From an uncultured Oscillospiraceae bacterium (lineage in GTDB: Bacteria; Bacillota; Clostridia; Oscillospirales; Oscillospiraceae): DNA of 64,000 bases. Positions 1 through 9,488 of this stretch are shown piece after piece (within the stretch, counting starts at the first letter, position 1; each line of letters starts with the position of its first letter). The stretch is taken from NCBI GenBank assembly GCA_902478785.1, contig CABSMJ010000006.1, positions 53,471-117,470 on the forward strand. The letters are read 5' to 3'. Under the pieces are notes generated by a model that saw only the letters and a list, made by a program, of their open reading frames with translations, was not told the origin of the DNA and did no database searches. Made by a program: the position numbers and the translations under genes.

Positions 1-1
1 C

Positions 2-511
2 TCCATCGACCAGCTGGCGGCCACGGTGCTCAGCGAAAGCAAGACCTTCCGCAAGCTCCTGGCCTTCGACATCCCCAAGACCCGGTCCTTCATGCACCTG
101 GACACGGTGTTCACCATGGTGGACCGGGACAAGTTCACCGTCCACCCCAATATCCTCAGCGCCATCACGGTCTACGTCATGGAGCTGGATGAGCGGGGAC
201 AGGTGAAGATCCGCCAGGAGGACGGCAAGCTGGAGGACATCCTCAAAGAGCACCTGGAGCTGGATCAGGTCACCCTGATCCCCTGCGGCCAGGGCAGCGA
301 GATCGACGCCGCCCGAGAGCAGTGGAACGACGGCTCCAACACCCTGGCGGTGGCTCCGGGTGAGGTGGTGGTTTACAGCCGCAACTATGTGACCAACCGC
401 CTGCTGGAGGACCATGGCGTCAAGATCCACACCATCCCCAGCGCCGAGCTCAGCCGGGGCCGGGGCGGCCCCCGGTGCATGTCCATGCCCCTTTGGCGGG
501 AGGACCTGTAA
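2..511 (+). CDS. arcA: Arginine deiminase, C-terminal part (5' end outside window)
   Basis: This is the last roughly 170 residues of arginine deiminase, which hydrolyses arginine to citrulline and ammonia in the cytoplasm as the first step of the ADI pathway. The reading frame is open from base 2, so the gene begins upstream of the window. The protein ends with GGPRCMSMPLWRED, the family C-terminal motif whose cysteine is the catalytic nucleophile. An upstream stretch (RNYVTNRLLEDHG) also matches the family. The next gene, 68 nt downstream, is ornithine carbamoyltransferase, which uses the citrulline product, so this is an arc-type operon. Confidence 0.93.
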   Translation, partial: SIDQLAATVLSESKTFRKLLAFDIPKTRSFMHLDTVFTMVDRDKFTVHPNILSAITVYVMELDERGQVKIRQEDGKLEDILKEHLELDQVTLIPCGQGSEIDAAREQWNDGSNTLAVAPGEVVVYSRNYVTNRLLEDHGVKIHTIPSAELSRGRGGPRCMSMPLWREDL

Positions 512-579
512 GGATATACCTCCCTGACGGCGCCCAGGGCGCCGCACATCTTGCTACAAAATGAAAAAGGAGAACCACT

Positions 580-1575
580 ATGGCTGTCAATTTGAAAGGC
601 AAAAGCTTCCTGACCCTCAACGACCTGACCCCCGGCGAGATCCGGTACCTGCTGGACCTGGGCCACGACCTGAAAGCCAAGCGCCGCGCCGGCATCCCCG
701 GCAAGGCCCTGGAGGGCAAGCACATCGTGCTGCTGTTTGAAAAGACCTCCACCCGCACCCGCTGCTCCTTCGAGGTAGCCGCCACCCAGGAGGGCGCCCA
801 CGTCACCTTCCTGGACTCCGGCTCCTCCCAGATGGGCAAAAAGGAGTCCCTGGAGGACTCCGCCAAGGTGCTGGGCCGCTTCTTCGACGGTATCGAGTAC
901 CGGGGCTTTGACCAGAAGGTGGTGGAAGACCTGGCCAAGTATTCCGGCGTGCCGGTGTGGAACGGCCTTACAGACGCCGACCACCCCACCCAGATCCTGG
1001 CGGACATGATGACTATTGAAGAGCACTGCCACAAGCCCCTCAAGGACGTGAAGGTGGTGTTCCCCGGCGACGTGCGCAACAATATGTGCTACGCCTGGAT
1101 GATCGGCGCGGCCAAGATGGGCATGCACTTCGTGGGCATCGGCCCGGAGAAGCTGGCCAAAGAAATGGATCCGGAGATCGTCAAGAGCACCTTCGCCACT
1201 GCCCGGGAGACCGGCGGCCTCATTGAGATCACCGATAACATGGCGGACGTGAAGGACGCGGATGTGATCTACGGCGACATCTGGGCCTCTATGGGCGAGG
1301 AGGCGCTGATCCCTGAGCGCACCAAGCTCCTGTCCCCCTACCGGGTGACGGAGGAGACACTGAAGGCCACCGGCAACCCCAATGTGCTGTATCTGCACTG
1401 CCTGCCCTCCTTCCACGACTTTGAGACAAAGCTTGCCAAGGAATGGAAGGACAAGGGCGTGGACATCCGGGAGGTCACCGACGAGGTGTTCCGCGGCCCC
1501 CACAGCGTGGTGTTCGACGAGGCGGAGAACCGGATGCACTCCATCAAGGCCGTCCTGGTGGCTACGCTGGGCTAA
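580..1575 (+). CDS. arcB: Ornithine carbamoyltransferase
   Basis: A 331-residue ornithine carbamoyltransferase. In this operon it probably runs catabolically, converting citrulline and phosphate to ornithine and carbamoyl phosphate. The carbamoyl-phosphate binding motif STRTR lies near residue 51 and the ornithine-binding HCLPSFHD near residue 272; the length is normal. The ATG follows AAGGAGAACCACT with good spacing. It sits between arginine deiminase and a YfcC-type transporter. The anabolic paralogue argF cannot be excluded from sequence alone, but the neighbours favour arcB. Confidence 0.93.
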   Translation: MAVNLKGKSFLTLNDLTPGEIRYLLDLGHDLKAKRRAGIPGKALEGKHIVLLFEKTSTRTRCSFEVAATQEGAHVTFLDSGSSQMGKKESLEDSAKVLGRFFDGIEYRGFDQKVVEDLAKYSGVPVWNGLTDADHPTQILADMMTIEEHCHKPLKDVKVVFPGDVRNNMCYAWMIGAAKMGMHFVGIGPEKLAKEMDPEIVKSTFATARETGGLIEITDNMADVKDADVIYGDIWASMGEEALIPERTKLLSPYRVTEETLKATGNPNVLYLHCLPSFHDFETKLAKEWKDKGVDIREVTDEVFRGPHSVVFDEAENRMHSIKAVLVATLG

Positions 1576-1595
1576 AAAGAGAGGAGGCGGGCCCC

Positions 1596-2984
1596 GTGTC
1601 CAAATTCAAAATGCCCACGGCCTATACCATTTTGCTTGGCCTCATCATCCTGGTGGCCATCGCTACCTGGTTCGTGCCGGCGGGACAGTATGACTATGTA
1701 GACGGCGTGCCCGTGGCCGGCACCTACCACGCGGTGGAGCAAAATCCCCAGGGCGTGGGGGATGTGATCCTGGCCTCCTTCCACGGCTTCTATGACGCTG
1801 TGGATGTGTGCGTGTTCATCCTGACGGTGGGCGGCTTTTTGGGCGTGGTCATGCGCACCGGCGCGGTGGATGCCGGCGTCAGCCATGTGATCGCCCTGCT
1901 GGGTGGCCGGGAGAAGTGGCTCATCCCCATCCTTATGGTGTTTTTCGGCCTGGGCGGCACCAGCTATGGCATGTGGGAGGAGACCATGGCCTTTTACCCG
2001 CTGCTGATCCCCATCTTCCAGGCGGCGGGCTATGACGCGGTGGTGGGCATCGCGGTGATTTTGCTGGGCGCCGGCGCCGGCGTCATCTGCTCCACCGTCA
2101 ACCCCTTCGCCACGGGCATTGCCGCCGGCTTTGCCGGAGTGTCCCTGGGGGACGGCATCGGACTGCGGATCTTGATGTGGGTGGTCTTTGAGGCGGTGGC
2201 CATCTGGTATGTGATGGCCTACGCCGCCAAGGTGAAAAAGACGCCCTCCGCCTCCGTGGTGGGCCGGGGCCATGAGGAGCTCCACACCAAGGCGGAGGAG
2301 GCCCCGCCGCTGACCACCCGCCGGAAGGTGATCCTGGCGGTATTCCTGGCCACCTTTTTGCTGATGACCTACGCCGTGGTGCCCTTTGAGGATATGGGAC
2401 TGCCCCTGCCCTCCCTGGGCTGGTGGTTCCCGGAGCTCTCGGGATTGTTTCTGGTCAGCGCCATCATCGTGGGCCTCATCGACCGGATGGAGGAAGCCGC
2501 CATTGCCGAGGAGTTCGTCACCGGCGCGGCAGATCTGCTGGGAGTGGCCTTCATCATCGGCATCAGCCGGGGCATCACCCACCTGATGAACGAGGGGCGC
2601 ATCACCGACACGGTCCTCAGCTGGGGCGAGAGCGCCCTGTCCGGCGCCGGACCCCTGACGTTCATCTTGCTGGTGTTTTTGCTGTATCTGCCCCTGAGCA
2701 TCCTGATCCCCTCTTCCTCCGGCCTTGCCACGCTGTCCATCCCCATCGTGGCGCCTCTGGGGAAGTTCGCCGGGGTCTCCGGCGCTCTCATCATCACGGC
2801 CTTTCAGTCTGCCTCGGGTCTGGTGAATCTGATCACGCCCACGGCGGCGGTGGTCATGGGCGCTCTGGCCCTGGGCCATGTGCCCTACGACAAGTGGGTG
2901 CGCTTTTCCTGGAAGATCGTGCTCCTCTTCGCTGCGCTCATTGCGGCCTTTCTGGTGGCGGGAGCTCTGCTCTCCGGCGGATGA
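1596..2984 (+). CDS. YfcC family membrane transporter, probable arginine/ornithine antiporter
   Basis: A 462-residue polytopic inner-membrane protein of the YfcC family, with a dozen or so hydrophobic segments. The N-terminal part (TWFVPAGQYDY) and the interior GGTSYGMWEE and PSSSGLATLS stretches are typical of the family. I take the GTG at 1596, which follows GAGGAGGCGG; an in-frame ATG upstream lies inside arcB. Being third in the arc operon suggests arginine uptake coupled to ornithine export, as in other ADI operons, but the substrate is inferred from position. A strong terminator follows at once. Confidence 0.85.
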   Translation: MSKFKMPTAYTILLGLIILVAIATWFVPAGQYDYVDGVPVAGTYHAVEQNPQGVGDVILASFHGFYDAVDVCVFILTVGGFLGVVMRTGAVDAGVSHVIALLGGREKWLIPILMVFFGLGGTSYGMWEETMAFYPLLIPIFQAAGYDAVVGIAVILLGAGAGVICSTVNPFATGIAAGFAGVSLGDGIGLRILMWVVFEAVAIWYVMAYAAKVKKTPSASVVGRGHEELHTKAEEAPPLTTRRKVILAVFLATFLLMTYAVVPFEDMGLPLPSLGWWFPELSGLFLVSAIIVGLIDRMEEAAIAEEFVTGAADLLGVAFIIGISRGITHLMNEGRITDTVLSWGESALSGAGPLTFILLVFLLYLPLSILIPSSSGLATLSIPIVAPLGKFAGVSGALIITAFQSASGLVNLITPTAAVVMGALALGHVPYDKWVRFSWKIVLLFAALIAAFLVAGALLSGG

Positions 2985-2990
2985 CAAAAA

Positions 2991-3019
2991 AGCGGACGCC
3001 CACAGGCGTCCGCTTTTTT
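2991..3019 (+). terminator. Rho-independent terminator after the arc operon
   Basis: The arms AGCGGACGCC and GGCGTCCGCT surround a CACA loop and are followed by a run of Ts. The A-run on the other side means it may also stop the convergent GH18 gene. Confidence 0.9.
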
Positions 3020-3030
3020 GTGCATAGAGA

Positions 3031-4590
3031 TCAGACCAGCGTAAAGGACAGCCGCCGCTCCGGTTCCAGCATCCGCACGATCAGTACGGCGCATTCCGCC
3101 CGGCTGAGGGTAGCACGGGGGGCAAAGGTGCCCCTTTGGTCCCGTCCGGCGAACACGCCGGCCCGATACAGCAGATATACCGCCTCCGCCTCCGGGGCGG
3201 AGGGGGATACATCCGGAATGGTCTCCACCCGGTTGATAGGCTCCAGGGCCTGGGCAGGCAGCGCCTTGGACAGCAGCCCGGCAAACTCCGCCCGGGTGAC
3301 GGCCCGGGCCGCCTGGGCGGCGGTGAGGGGGGTGGAGAGGATGCCCTGTTTCAGGGCGTAGTCCGCGTACTCCTGATACCAGGGGGTCCCGTGGCCCAGG
3401 GTGTCGGAGCCGGTGAGGTAGATGGTGTGCATCCGGGCGGCAATGCTGACAGCCTGGGCCCAGGTGACGGTGCCGGCGGGGGAGAAGCGGCGGCCGCCGG
3501 TGCCCTGCATCAGCCCCAGTTTCCGGGCACTCTCGGCGCTTTCGGCGTACCAGGCGCCGGCGGGAATGTCGGTGAAGTAGGCCTTCTGGTCGATGACGGC
3601 GCGGATGGCGGAGAGGAGACTCTTTTCCCCCGCGGCGTCCTGGGTGATCTCCCAGATCATCACGCCGCCCAAAGACTCCAAAGCATAGGAGGTCTTGGCG
3701 GCGATGGTGTCCTGACCGTTGTACCAGATCTGCTTGCCCTGGTAGACCACCGTGTCCTTTTTCTCCGCCCCGGGCACGGCCTGCAAGATGGTGCGGTAGG
3801 GAGTGCCGCCGGGCCGGGCATAGAAGGGCAGGCCCAGCACCACCTTCTCTGCCGGTACGCCCCGGGTCTTGCGCCAGTAGTTGCCGCAGGCCACCGCGTA
3901 GTCGTAGGTGGAGTGGCGGCTGCCGTTGTCTCCGTCATAGGCCATGACGTTGATCCAGTCCACCGCCTCCAGCACCTGGTCCGTAAAGGCAGACGCCCCG
4001 GAGTAGGGGTTGCCGGAGGTGGTGGCACCGCCGATGACGGCAGTGGTCAGCAGCTTGCCCCGGGTCTGGAGCCGCTGGGACAGGGCGGCGATGAGCTGTT
4101 CGTACTGCTTGTATGTACCGCTGGTGCGGGGATACTCCCAGTCGATGTCCACCCCGTCAAAGCCGTACTGGTTGCACATGGCGGTGATGGCGTCCGCCAG
4201 CTTGGTCCGCTTGGCGGCGGTGGAGGTGGCGGAGGCGAACACCGGCTCCAAAAGCCCGTCGTGGTCGCTCCAGCCGCCTACGCCTAAAAGCACCTTCACG
4301 CCCTGGGCATGGGCCTTCTGAATGAGGGCGGAGGCCGCCTGGGGATTTTCCAGGGGGCGCAGGGAGCCGTCGGCGTTGGGAAGGGCGAAGGCGTAGATGA
4401 TGTGGGTCAGGTCCTCATAGGGGACCGAGGAGACCTGGGACAAGGGGCGCCAGGAGGGATAATAGGCTACCACCCGGAAGGGGTCGGTGGAGCCGGTGCT
4501 GGCCTGGGCCGGAGCCAGTACGGGAAGCAGTATGGCCTGGCACACCAGGAAGGCCAGAAACAGTCCGGCCAGTCGTTTTTTGCGGTGCAT
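3031..4590 (-). CDS. Secreted glycoside hydrolase family 18 protein with C-terminal SLH repeats
   Basis: A 519-residue exported protein. An N-terminal signal peptide (MHRKKRLAGLFLAFLVCQA) is followed by a GH18 barrel (about residues 35-330) with the catalytic signature DGVDIDWEYP, in which the final Glu is the acid. After residue 335 there are SLH-like repeats (YFTDIPAGAWYAESAESAR and two weaker ones), which normally bind cell-wall secondary polymer. The start is set at the ATG preceded by AGGCAGGA; an upstream in-frame ATG lacks a leader-peptide context. GH18 enzymes cleave chitin or peptidoglycan-type GlcNAc linkages; spore-cortex or cell-wall hydrolysis is my inference. Transcribed alone, convergent with the arc operon. 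Confidence 0.85.
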   Translation of the reverse strand: MHRKKRLAGLFLAFLVCQAILLPVLAPAQASTGSTDPFRVVAYYPSWRPLSQVSSVPYEDLTHIIYAFALPNADGSLRPLENPQAASALIQKAHAQGVKVLLGVGGWSDHDGLLEPVFASATSTAAKRTKLADAITAMCNQYGFDGVDIDWEYPRTSGTYKQYEQLIAALSQRLQTRGKLLTTAVIGGATTSGNPYSGASAFTDQVLEAVDWINVMAYDGDNGSRHSTYDYAVACGNYWRKTRGVPAEKVVLGLPFYARPGGTPYRTILQAVPGAEKKDTVVYQGKQIWYNGQDTIAAKTSYALESLGGVMIWEITQDAAGEKSLLSAIRAVIDQKAYFTDIPAGAWYAESAESARKLGLMQGTGGRRFSPAGTVTWAQAVSIAARMHTIYLTGSDTLGHGTPWYQEYADYALKQGILSTPLTAAQAARAVTRAEFAGLLSKALPAQALEPINRVETIPDVSPSAPEAEAVYLLYRAGVFAGRDQRGTFAPRATLSRAECAVLIVRMLEPERRLSFTLV

Positions 4591-4695
4591 GGGAAAGTCC
4601 TGCCTTTCAATGGATAAGGTGGATCTATCATAGCAAAAGGAAGGGCCGGATACCATGGGAACTTCCGGCAGGAGAGGGGAAAGCTGGCGAGGGGC

Positions 4696-4725
4696 AAAAA
4701 AAGCGCGGCGCCAACGGCGCCGCGC
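4696..4725 (-). terminator. Terminator of the degV gene
   Basis: Perfect 10-bp arms GCGCGGCGCC and GGCGCCGCGC surround AAC. On the minus strand the stem is followed by seven Ts, just after the DegV stop codon. Confidence 0.9.
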
Positions 4726-4740
4726 AAAGGGGAGATGAGA

Positions 4741-5580
4741 TCAATAGCTGACGATGAGGCCCTTTTCCATGGCGTAGAACGTGCAAAGGCCCTTGCAGTT
4801 GAGCAGCGTCACGTCCGCCACCGGCAGCTCCGCCAGAATGGCCTGCTTGAGCTTCATGGCCCCGGCCAGATTCTCGCAGTGGGCGATGAGCACCGGCAGG
4901 CCCGTCACGTCCTTGGCCTCGGCCATCATGTGCACGATGTGCTTGATGGTCTTGCTCTCGCCCCTGGCCTTGCCCGCCACATGGATGGTGCCCTGGGGGG
5001 TGGCGTCGGCGATGACGTGGATGCCCAGGCCCGTGAGCACGGAGCCGATAAAGGGACTCATGCGGCCGGCCTTGATGAGGTTGCCGAAGTTGGAGAGGGT
5101 GAAGGCGATGCGCAGCGAGGCCTGATACTCCCGCAGGGCCGCACAGACCTCCTCAAAGTCCTTGCCCGCCTCAATGAGCTGCTGGGCCCGAAGCACGATC
5201 AGGGCCAGCATGCCGGAGGCACCCTTGGAGTCGATGACGCAGATCTGCTTGTCGGGATACTCCTCCAGCACCATGTCCCGGCCCAGCACCGCCGCGTTGT
5301 AGGTGCCGGAGAGCTGGCTGGAGATGGTGACACAGATGGTGCAGTCTGCGGTCTCAAAGGCCCGCTTGAAGTCCTCCGGGGAGGGGCAGGCCGTGGAGGA
5401 GCCGGTCTTGCAGGCGTCCATGTCCCGCAAAAGCTGGGGGATGGAGAGGTTGCCGTCGTCGATATACTCATCCTCGCCGATGATGATTTTGAGAGGAACC
5501 ACCTCGAAGTGAAGCTGCTGGCTCTGAATGTCAGAGGCCTTCAGGTCGCAGCTGCTGTCCGCCACAATATTCCAAGTCAT
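4741..5580 (-). CDS. DegV family fatty-acid-binding protein
   Basis: A 279-residue DegV-type protein. The family binds long-chain fatty acids for the FakA/FakB phosphorylation route and has a two-domain cytoplasmic fold. Visible family features are the N-terminal IVADSSCDL, the TSCPSP-like segment (STACPSPEDF, near residue 60), TISSQLSGTYNAA and the C-terminal CENLAGAMKL. The start follows GAGGAGTTCAAT, and a strong promoter lies upstream. No FakA kinase is adjacent, so its lipid partner system must lie elsewhere. Confidence 0.9.
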   Translation of the reverse strand: MTWNIVADSSCDLKASDIQSQQLHFEVVPLKIIIGEDEYIDDGNLSIPQLLRDMDACKTGSSTACPSPEDFKRAFETADCTICVTISSQLSGTYNAAVLGRDMVLEEYPDKQICVIDSKGASGMLALIVLRAQQLIEAGKDFEEVCAALREYQASLRIAFTLSNFGNLIKAGRMSPFIGSVLTGLGIHVIADATPQGTIHVAGKARGESKTIKHIVHMMAEAKDVTGLPVLIAHCENLAGAMKLKQAILAELPVADVTLLNCKGLCTFYAMEKGLIVSY

Positions 5581-5614
5581 ATTGAACTCCTCACAATCTG
5601 ATTTTCAATATTAG

Positions 5615-5642
5615 ATTATACCAGGAATCCCAAGAATGTCAA
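5615..5642 (-). promoter_or_regulatory. Sigma-A promoter of degV
   Basis: On the minus strand TTGACA is followed after 16 nt by TATAAT, about 35 nt before the degV start. Confidence 0.8.
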
Positions 5643-5720
5643 GTTCAGACTGCCGGTGGGAGCCTGTTTGTCGAATCTGGGAAAAATAAGGAATTTTTTA
5701 TACATTTTACATAAAGCAAA

Positions 5721-5748
5721 TGGAAAACACACATACCTCTGGTATACT
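5721..5748 (+). promoter_or_regulatory. Possible promoter of ppx-ppk1
   Basis: TGGAAA, 16 nt, then TATACT, about 40 nt upstream of the ppx start. The -35 box is weak and the -10 box good. Confidence 0.5.
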
Positions 5749-5791
5749 GAAAAAACTTATGTGGCGTCAGCAAGTCAAAGGAGGCATGTCC

Positions 5792-6712
5792 GTGTACGGC
5801 GTGATTGATATCGGTTCCAACAGTATTCGCCTTTCGGTCTTTCAGGTGGAGGAGGGGGGCGGGCTCACCCAACTGTTCCAGCGCAAAGAGATGACGGGCC
5901 TGGCGGCCTGCGTCAACGAAAAGGGGAATCTGACCCGTCAGGGCATCCGCCGGGCAGCAGACACATTGGAGCGGTTCCGCTGGGCCCTGGAGAAGATTTT
6001 GGTGGAGGAGACCTTTGTCTTTGCCACCGCCTCGCTGCGGAACGTGGGTAACACCAAGGAGGTGGTGCAGGAGCTGTTCCGCCAGACCGGCTATCAGGTC
6101 CAGGTCCTCAGCGGCCGGGAGGAGGCCTTGCTGGACTATCGGGGCGCCCGGCTGTCTCTGGGGGGCGGCGATGGGCTGCTGGTGGACATCGGCGGCGGCA
6201 GTACCGAGCTGGTGGGCTTCCGGCAGGGAAAGGCGGAGTTTGCCGTGTCCATGCCGGTGGGCTCTTTGAACCTCTATAAGCGGTGCGTGTCCGATCTGCT
6301 GCCCACTCAGGAGGAGCTGCGGAAGATCCGCCAGACGGTCCGCCGGGAGCTGGAGCGCCAGGAGCTGCCCAAGGACTTCCAGGCGGAGCTGCTGTGCGGC
6401 GTGGGCGGCACCGCCCGCAACACCTGCAAGCTGTGCAACGAGTGGTTCGGCCGTCCCAGTGAGGAGCGGGGCTTCACGGACAAGGAGCTCAAGCATATGA
6501 TGGACCGGTGCAAGCACCCGGACAAGGAGCACATGGACAGTTTGCTGGCGGTGATGCCCGAGCGGATCCACACCATCACGCCGGGCATGGCCATTTTGCA
6601 GACGGTGGCCCGCCGCTTTGGCTGCCGCCAATTTGCGGTCAGCCAGCAGGGTGTCCGGGAGGGCTATCTGTTGGAGATTTTGTCGAAGAGAGGGAGAGAG
6701 CATGTCGGATAA
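5792..6712 (+). CDS. ppx: Exopolyphosphatase / Ppx-GppA phosphatase family
   Basis: A 306-residue protein of the ASKHA-fold Ppx/GppA family, which removes terminal phosphate from polyphosphate or hydrolyses pppGpp. The N-terminal VIDIGSNSIRL phosphate loop, the FATASLRN stretch and LLVDIGGGSTELVGF are hallmarks. I favour the GTG at 5792, 7 nt after AAAGGAGG; the ATG at 5786 is only 1 nt from that site. The end overlaps the start of ppk1 by 11 nt, so both come from one message and probably act on polyphosphate together. Confidence 0.88.
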   Translation: MYGVIDIGSNSIRLSVFQVEEGGGLTQLFQRKEMTGLAACVNEKGNLTRQGIRRAADTLERFRWALEKILVEETFVFATASLRNVGNTKEVVQELFRQTGYQVQVLSGREEALLDYRGARLSLGGGDGLLVDIGGGSTELVGFRQGKAEFAVSMPVGSLNLYKRCVSDLLPTQEELRKIRQTVRRELERQELPKDFQAELLCGVGGTARNTCKLCNEWFGRPSEERGFTDKELKHMMDRCKHPDKEHMDSLLAVMPERIHTITPGMAILQTVARRFGCRQFAVSQQGVREGYLLEILSKRGREHVG

Positions 6713-8843
6713 GGACCACATTTGGGAGCTGGGCTACACCCAAAACCGGGAGCTGTCCTGGCTTCAATTCAACGCCCGGGTGCTGGAGGAGGCGGAGGAC
6801 GAGGAGGTGCCGCTGCTGGAGCGGCTGAAATTCCTGGCCATCTTCACCAGCAATCTGGACGAATTCTTTATGATTCGGGTGGGCAGCCTGACCGACTTAT
6901 CCCATCTGGAGAAAAAGAGCGTGGACAGCAAGTCCGGCTGGACGCCGGAGGAGCAGCTCCAGCGCATCTATGCCGCCGTGCGGCCCCTCTACACCCGGAG
7001 GGACCGGGTCCATGAGGTGCTGTCGGAGGCTTTGTGCCGGGAGGGGCTGTGCCGGGTGGAAGCCTCCAGCCTGCAAAACGGGCAGATGAAGGCCATCCGC
7101 CACTACTTCCGCAACATGGTGGAGCCGGTGCTCTCCCCCCAGATCGTGGATGCCCACCATCCCTTTCCCCACCTGGAGGGCAAGGTGCTCCACATCGCCG
7201 CCCGACTGAAGGTGGGCAAGGGGGAGATGCTGGGCCTCATTCCGGTGCCTGCCTCGCTGCCGGCCCTGGTGCCTCTGCCGGGGGAGGAGGGCAAGCTGGT
7301 GCCCATGGAGAGTATTCTGCTCCACTTTGCCGACCAGGTCTTTGGTATGTATGAGGTGCTGGAGAAGGTGTGCTTTTGCATCACCCGCAACGCCGACGTG
7401 GACCCCAGGGACGAGGCTTTCGACGTGGAGGAGGATTTCCGGCGGAAGATGGAGAAGGTCCTGCGCCAGCGCCGCCGTCTGGGCGTGGTGCGGGTGGAGG
7501 TGTCCGCTCCTTTGAGCAGCTCTATGGAATCCTGGTTCCGGGAGCGCTTCGACGTCAAGCCCCACCAGATCTTTGTGACCAAGGCTCCCATGCGGATGGA
7601 CTACGCCTTCTCCCTGGGGGAGCGTCTGCCCCAGGAGCAGCGGGCGCGGCTGTCAGACCCGCCCTTTGCTCCCCAGCGGCCCTCCATGCTGGACGTAGAC
7701 CGGCCGTTGCTGCCCCAGGTACTGCAAAAGGATGCGCTGCTGTCCTATCCCTATGAGAGCATGGACCCCTTCCTGGCGCTGCTGCGGGAGGCGGCGGGGG
7801 CCCCGGATGTGCTCTCCATCCGCATCACCATCTACCGCCTGGCCCGCCGGGCCAAGCTGGTGGACTACCTGTGCGCCGCAGCGGAAAACGGCAAGGACGT
7901 CACCGTGCTCATCGAGCTGCGGGCCCGGTTCGACGAGCAAAACAACATCGACTGGTCCGAGCGGCTGGAGGAGGCGGGCTGCAAGATCATCTACGGCTTT
8001 GAGGACTATAAGGTCCACTCCAAGATCTGCCTCATCACCCGCCGCAGCAAGGCCGGCATCCAGCACATCACCCAGGTGGGCACCGGCAACTACAACGAAA
8101 AGACCGCCCGGCAGTATACCGATGTCTCCCTTCTCACGGCCAATCCGGTCATCGGCGCCGACGCGGCGGCCTTTTTCCAGAACATGGCCCTGGGGAACCT
8201 GGACGGGCGCTATGACGCGCTCCTGGTGGCGCCCCGGAGCTTCAAGGATGAGATCCTGCGCCTGATCGGTGAGCAGGCAGCCCGGGGAACCGAGGGGTAT
8301 ATCCTCCTCAAGTTCAACTCTCTCACCGACGTGGACGTGATCCGGGCCCTGTCCAACGCCTCCTGTGCCGGGGTGAAGATCGAGCTCATTATCCGGGGCA
8401 TCTGCTGCCTCCGTCCCGGCATCCGCTACCGCACGGAGCACATCAGCGTGGTCTCCGTGGTGGGCCGCTTCCTGGAGCACTCCCGGATCTTCTGTTTCGG
8501 CCGGGGAGCGGAGGAGAAAATGTACATCGGCTCCGCTGACCTGATGACCCGGAACACGGAGCGCCGGGTGGAGATCGCCTGTCCCGTGTGGGATGAGGCG
8601 GTGCGCAAGCGGCTCCATGAGATTCTGGACGCCATGCGGGCTGACACAGTGAAGGCCCGGGAGCTGCGCAAGGACGGCAGCTATGTCCGCCGCTCCGGAC
8701 CGCCGCTGTCGGCCCAGGAGTGTCTCATGCGCCTGGCCATCACCCGGGCAGAGGAGGCCCGGGAGAAAAAGGAGCCGGAGCCGCCCAAGGGGCTGGAGAG
8801 ATTCCTCCCCTGGCTGCGGCGTCAGAGGAGAGAGTCATCGTGA
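6702..8843 (+). CDS. ppk1: Polyphosphate kinase 1
   Basis: A 713-residue polyphosphate kinase that reversibly moves the terminal phosphate of ATP to polyphosphate. The N-terminal RELSWLQFNARVLEEA region, the phospholipase-D-like core with VHSKICLI (the histidine of the autophosphorylation region) and RNTERRVEIACPV near the C terminus are all present, and the length is normal. The ATG at 6702 lies inside the end of ppx and follows GAGAGAGC. Pairing a synthase with a degrading enzyme in one operon is common for polyphosphate control. Confidence 0.95.
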   Translation: MSDKDHIWELGYTQNRELSWLQFNARVLEEAEDEEVPLLERLKFLAIFTSNLDEFFMIRVGSLTDLSHLEKKSVDSKSGWTPEEQLQRIYAAVRPLYTRRDRVHEVLSEALCREGLCRVEASSLQNGQMKAIRHYFRNMVEPVLSPQIVDAHHPFPHLEGKVLHIAARLKVGKGEMLGLIPVPASLPALVPLPGEEGKLVPMESILLHFADQVFGMYEVLEKVCFCITRNADVDPRDEAFDVEEDFRRKMEKVLRQRRRLGVVRVEVSAPLSSSMESWFRERFDVKPHQIFVTKAPMRMDYAFSLGERLPQEQRARLSDPPFAPQRPSMLDVDRPLLPQVLQKDALLSYPYESMDPFLALLREAAGAPDVLSIRITIYRLARRAKLVDYLCAAAENGKDVTVLIELRARFDEQNNIDWSERLEEAGCKIIYGFEDYKVHSKICLITRRSKAGIQHITQVGTGNYNEKTARQYTDVSLLTANPVIGADAAAFFQNMALGNLDGRYDALLVAPRSFKDEILRLIGEQAARGTEGYILLKFNSLTDVDVIRALSNASCAGVKIELIIRGICCLRPGIRYRTEHISVVSVVGRFLEHSRIFCFGRGAEEKMYIGSADLMTRNTERRVEIACPVWDEAVRKRLHEILDAMRADTVKARELRKDGSYVRRSGPPLSAQECLMRLAITRAEEAREKKEPEPPKGLERFLPWLRRQRRESS

Positions 8844-8847
8844 TTTC

Positions 8848-8890
8848 CATAGGCCGGAGGGCACAGCCCCCCGGTCTATGTTGCATTTTG
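8848..8890 (+). terminator. Possible terminator after ppk1
   Basis: Arms CATAGGCCGGAGGG and CCCCCCGGTCTATG pair with two mismatches and are followed by a T-rich stretch (TTGCATTTTG). The imperfect stem and broken T-run make it weaker than others here. The rest of the gap to 9113 holds only a possible -10 box (TACAAT, 8970-8975) and a GC-rich hairpin. Confidence 0.5.
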
Positions 8891-9113
8891 CCGGTCAAAG
8901 CATACGGGAAAACGGTCGAATTTGGCAGTATGAAGGCAAATTGTACTTTCTATTCCTGTTCGAATATGGTACAATAACCCGTAATACGGCGGCAAATAAC
9001 AGATTCCCGGCGGGCCTTCCAGGCCAGAGCCGGGCGTTATGCTGTCAGATCCCGGATGCCTTTTGGAGAGAGAGGGCGGTCCGGGTAAAACTGTGTGGAA
9101 AGAGGGAACTGCC

Positions 9114-9488
9114 TTGCGTATTCTCAAGCAACTGGCACTGATTTTCGGTGTGTGCCTGGCGGGCGATCTGCTCTCCGTGGTGATCCATAACTTCCTGCCG
9201 GGCAACGTGCTGGGCATGCTGCTGATGCTGCTGCTGTTGTGGCGGGGCTGGGTGAAGGAGAGCCAGATCCAGGAGACCGCTGACTTTTTTGAACACAACA
9301 TGGCCTTTTTGTTCCTGCCCACCTGCCTAGGTGTGCTGGAGCTGTCCAGCGAGGTGCTGGCGGTGCTGGGCCAGATTTTGGTGATTATTCTCATCACCAC
9401 GCTTTTGACGGTGACGGTGACCTCCGCCACGGTGAAGCTGCTCTCCCGTCGGAGCGGGGGAAGAAAGGAGGACAGCTATGCTGCATGA
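9114..9488 (+). CDS. lrgA: CidA/LrgA family holin-like protein
   Basis: A 124-residue integral membrane protein with four hydrophobic segments and the family stretch LPGNVLGMLLMLLLL. CidA/LrgA proteins resemble phage holins and, with LrgB, affect autolysis and export of small organic acids such as pyruvate. I choose the TTG at 9114, 6 nt after AGAGGGA, which gives the usual length; longer frames begin in non-conserved sequence. The end overlaps lrgB by 11 nt. Confidence 0.85.
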   Translation: MRILKQLALIFGVCLAGDLLSVVIHNFLPGNVLGMLLMLLLLWRGWVKESQIQETADFFEHNMAFLFLPTCLGVLELSSEVLAVLGQILVIILITTLLTVTVTSATVKLLSRRSGGRKEDSYAA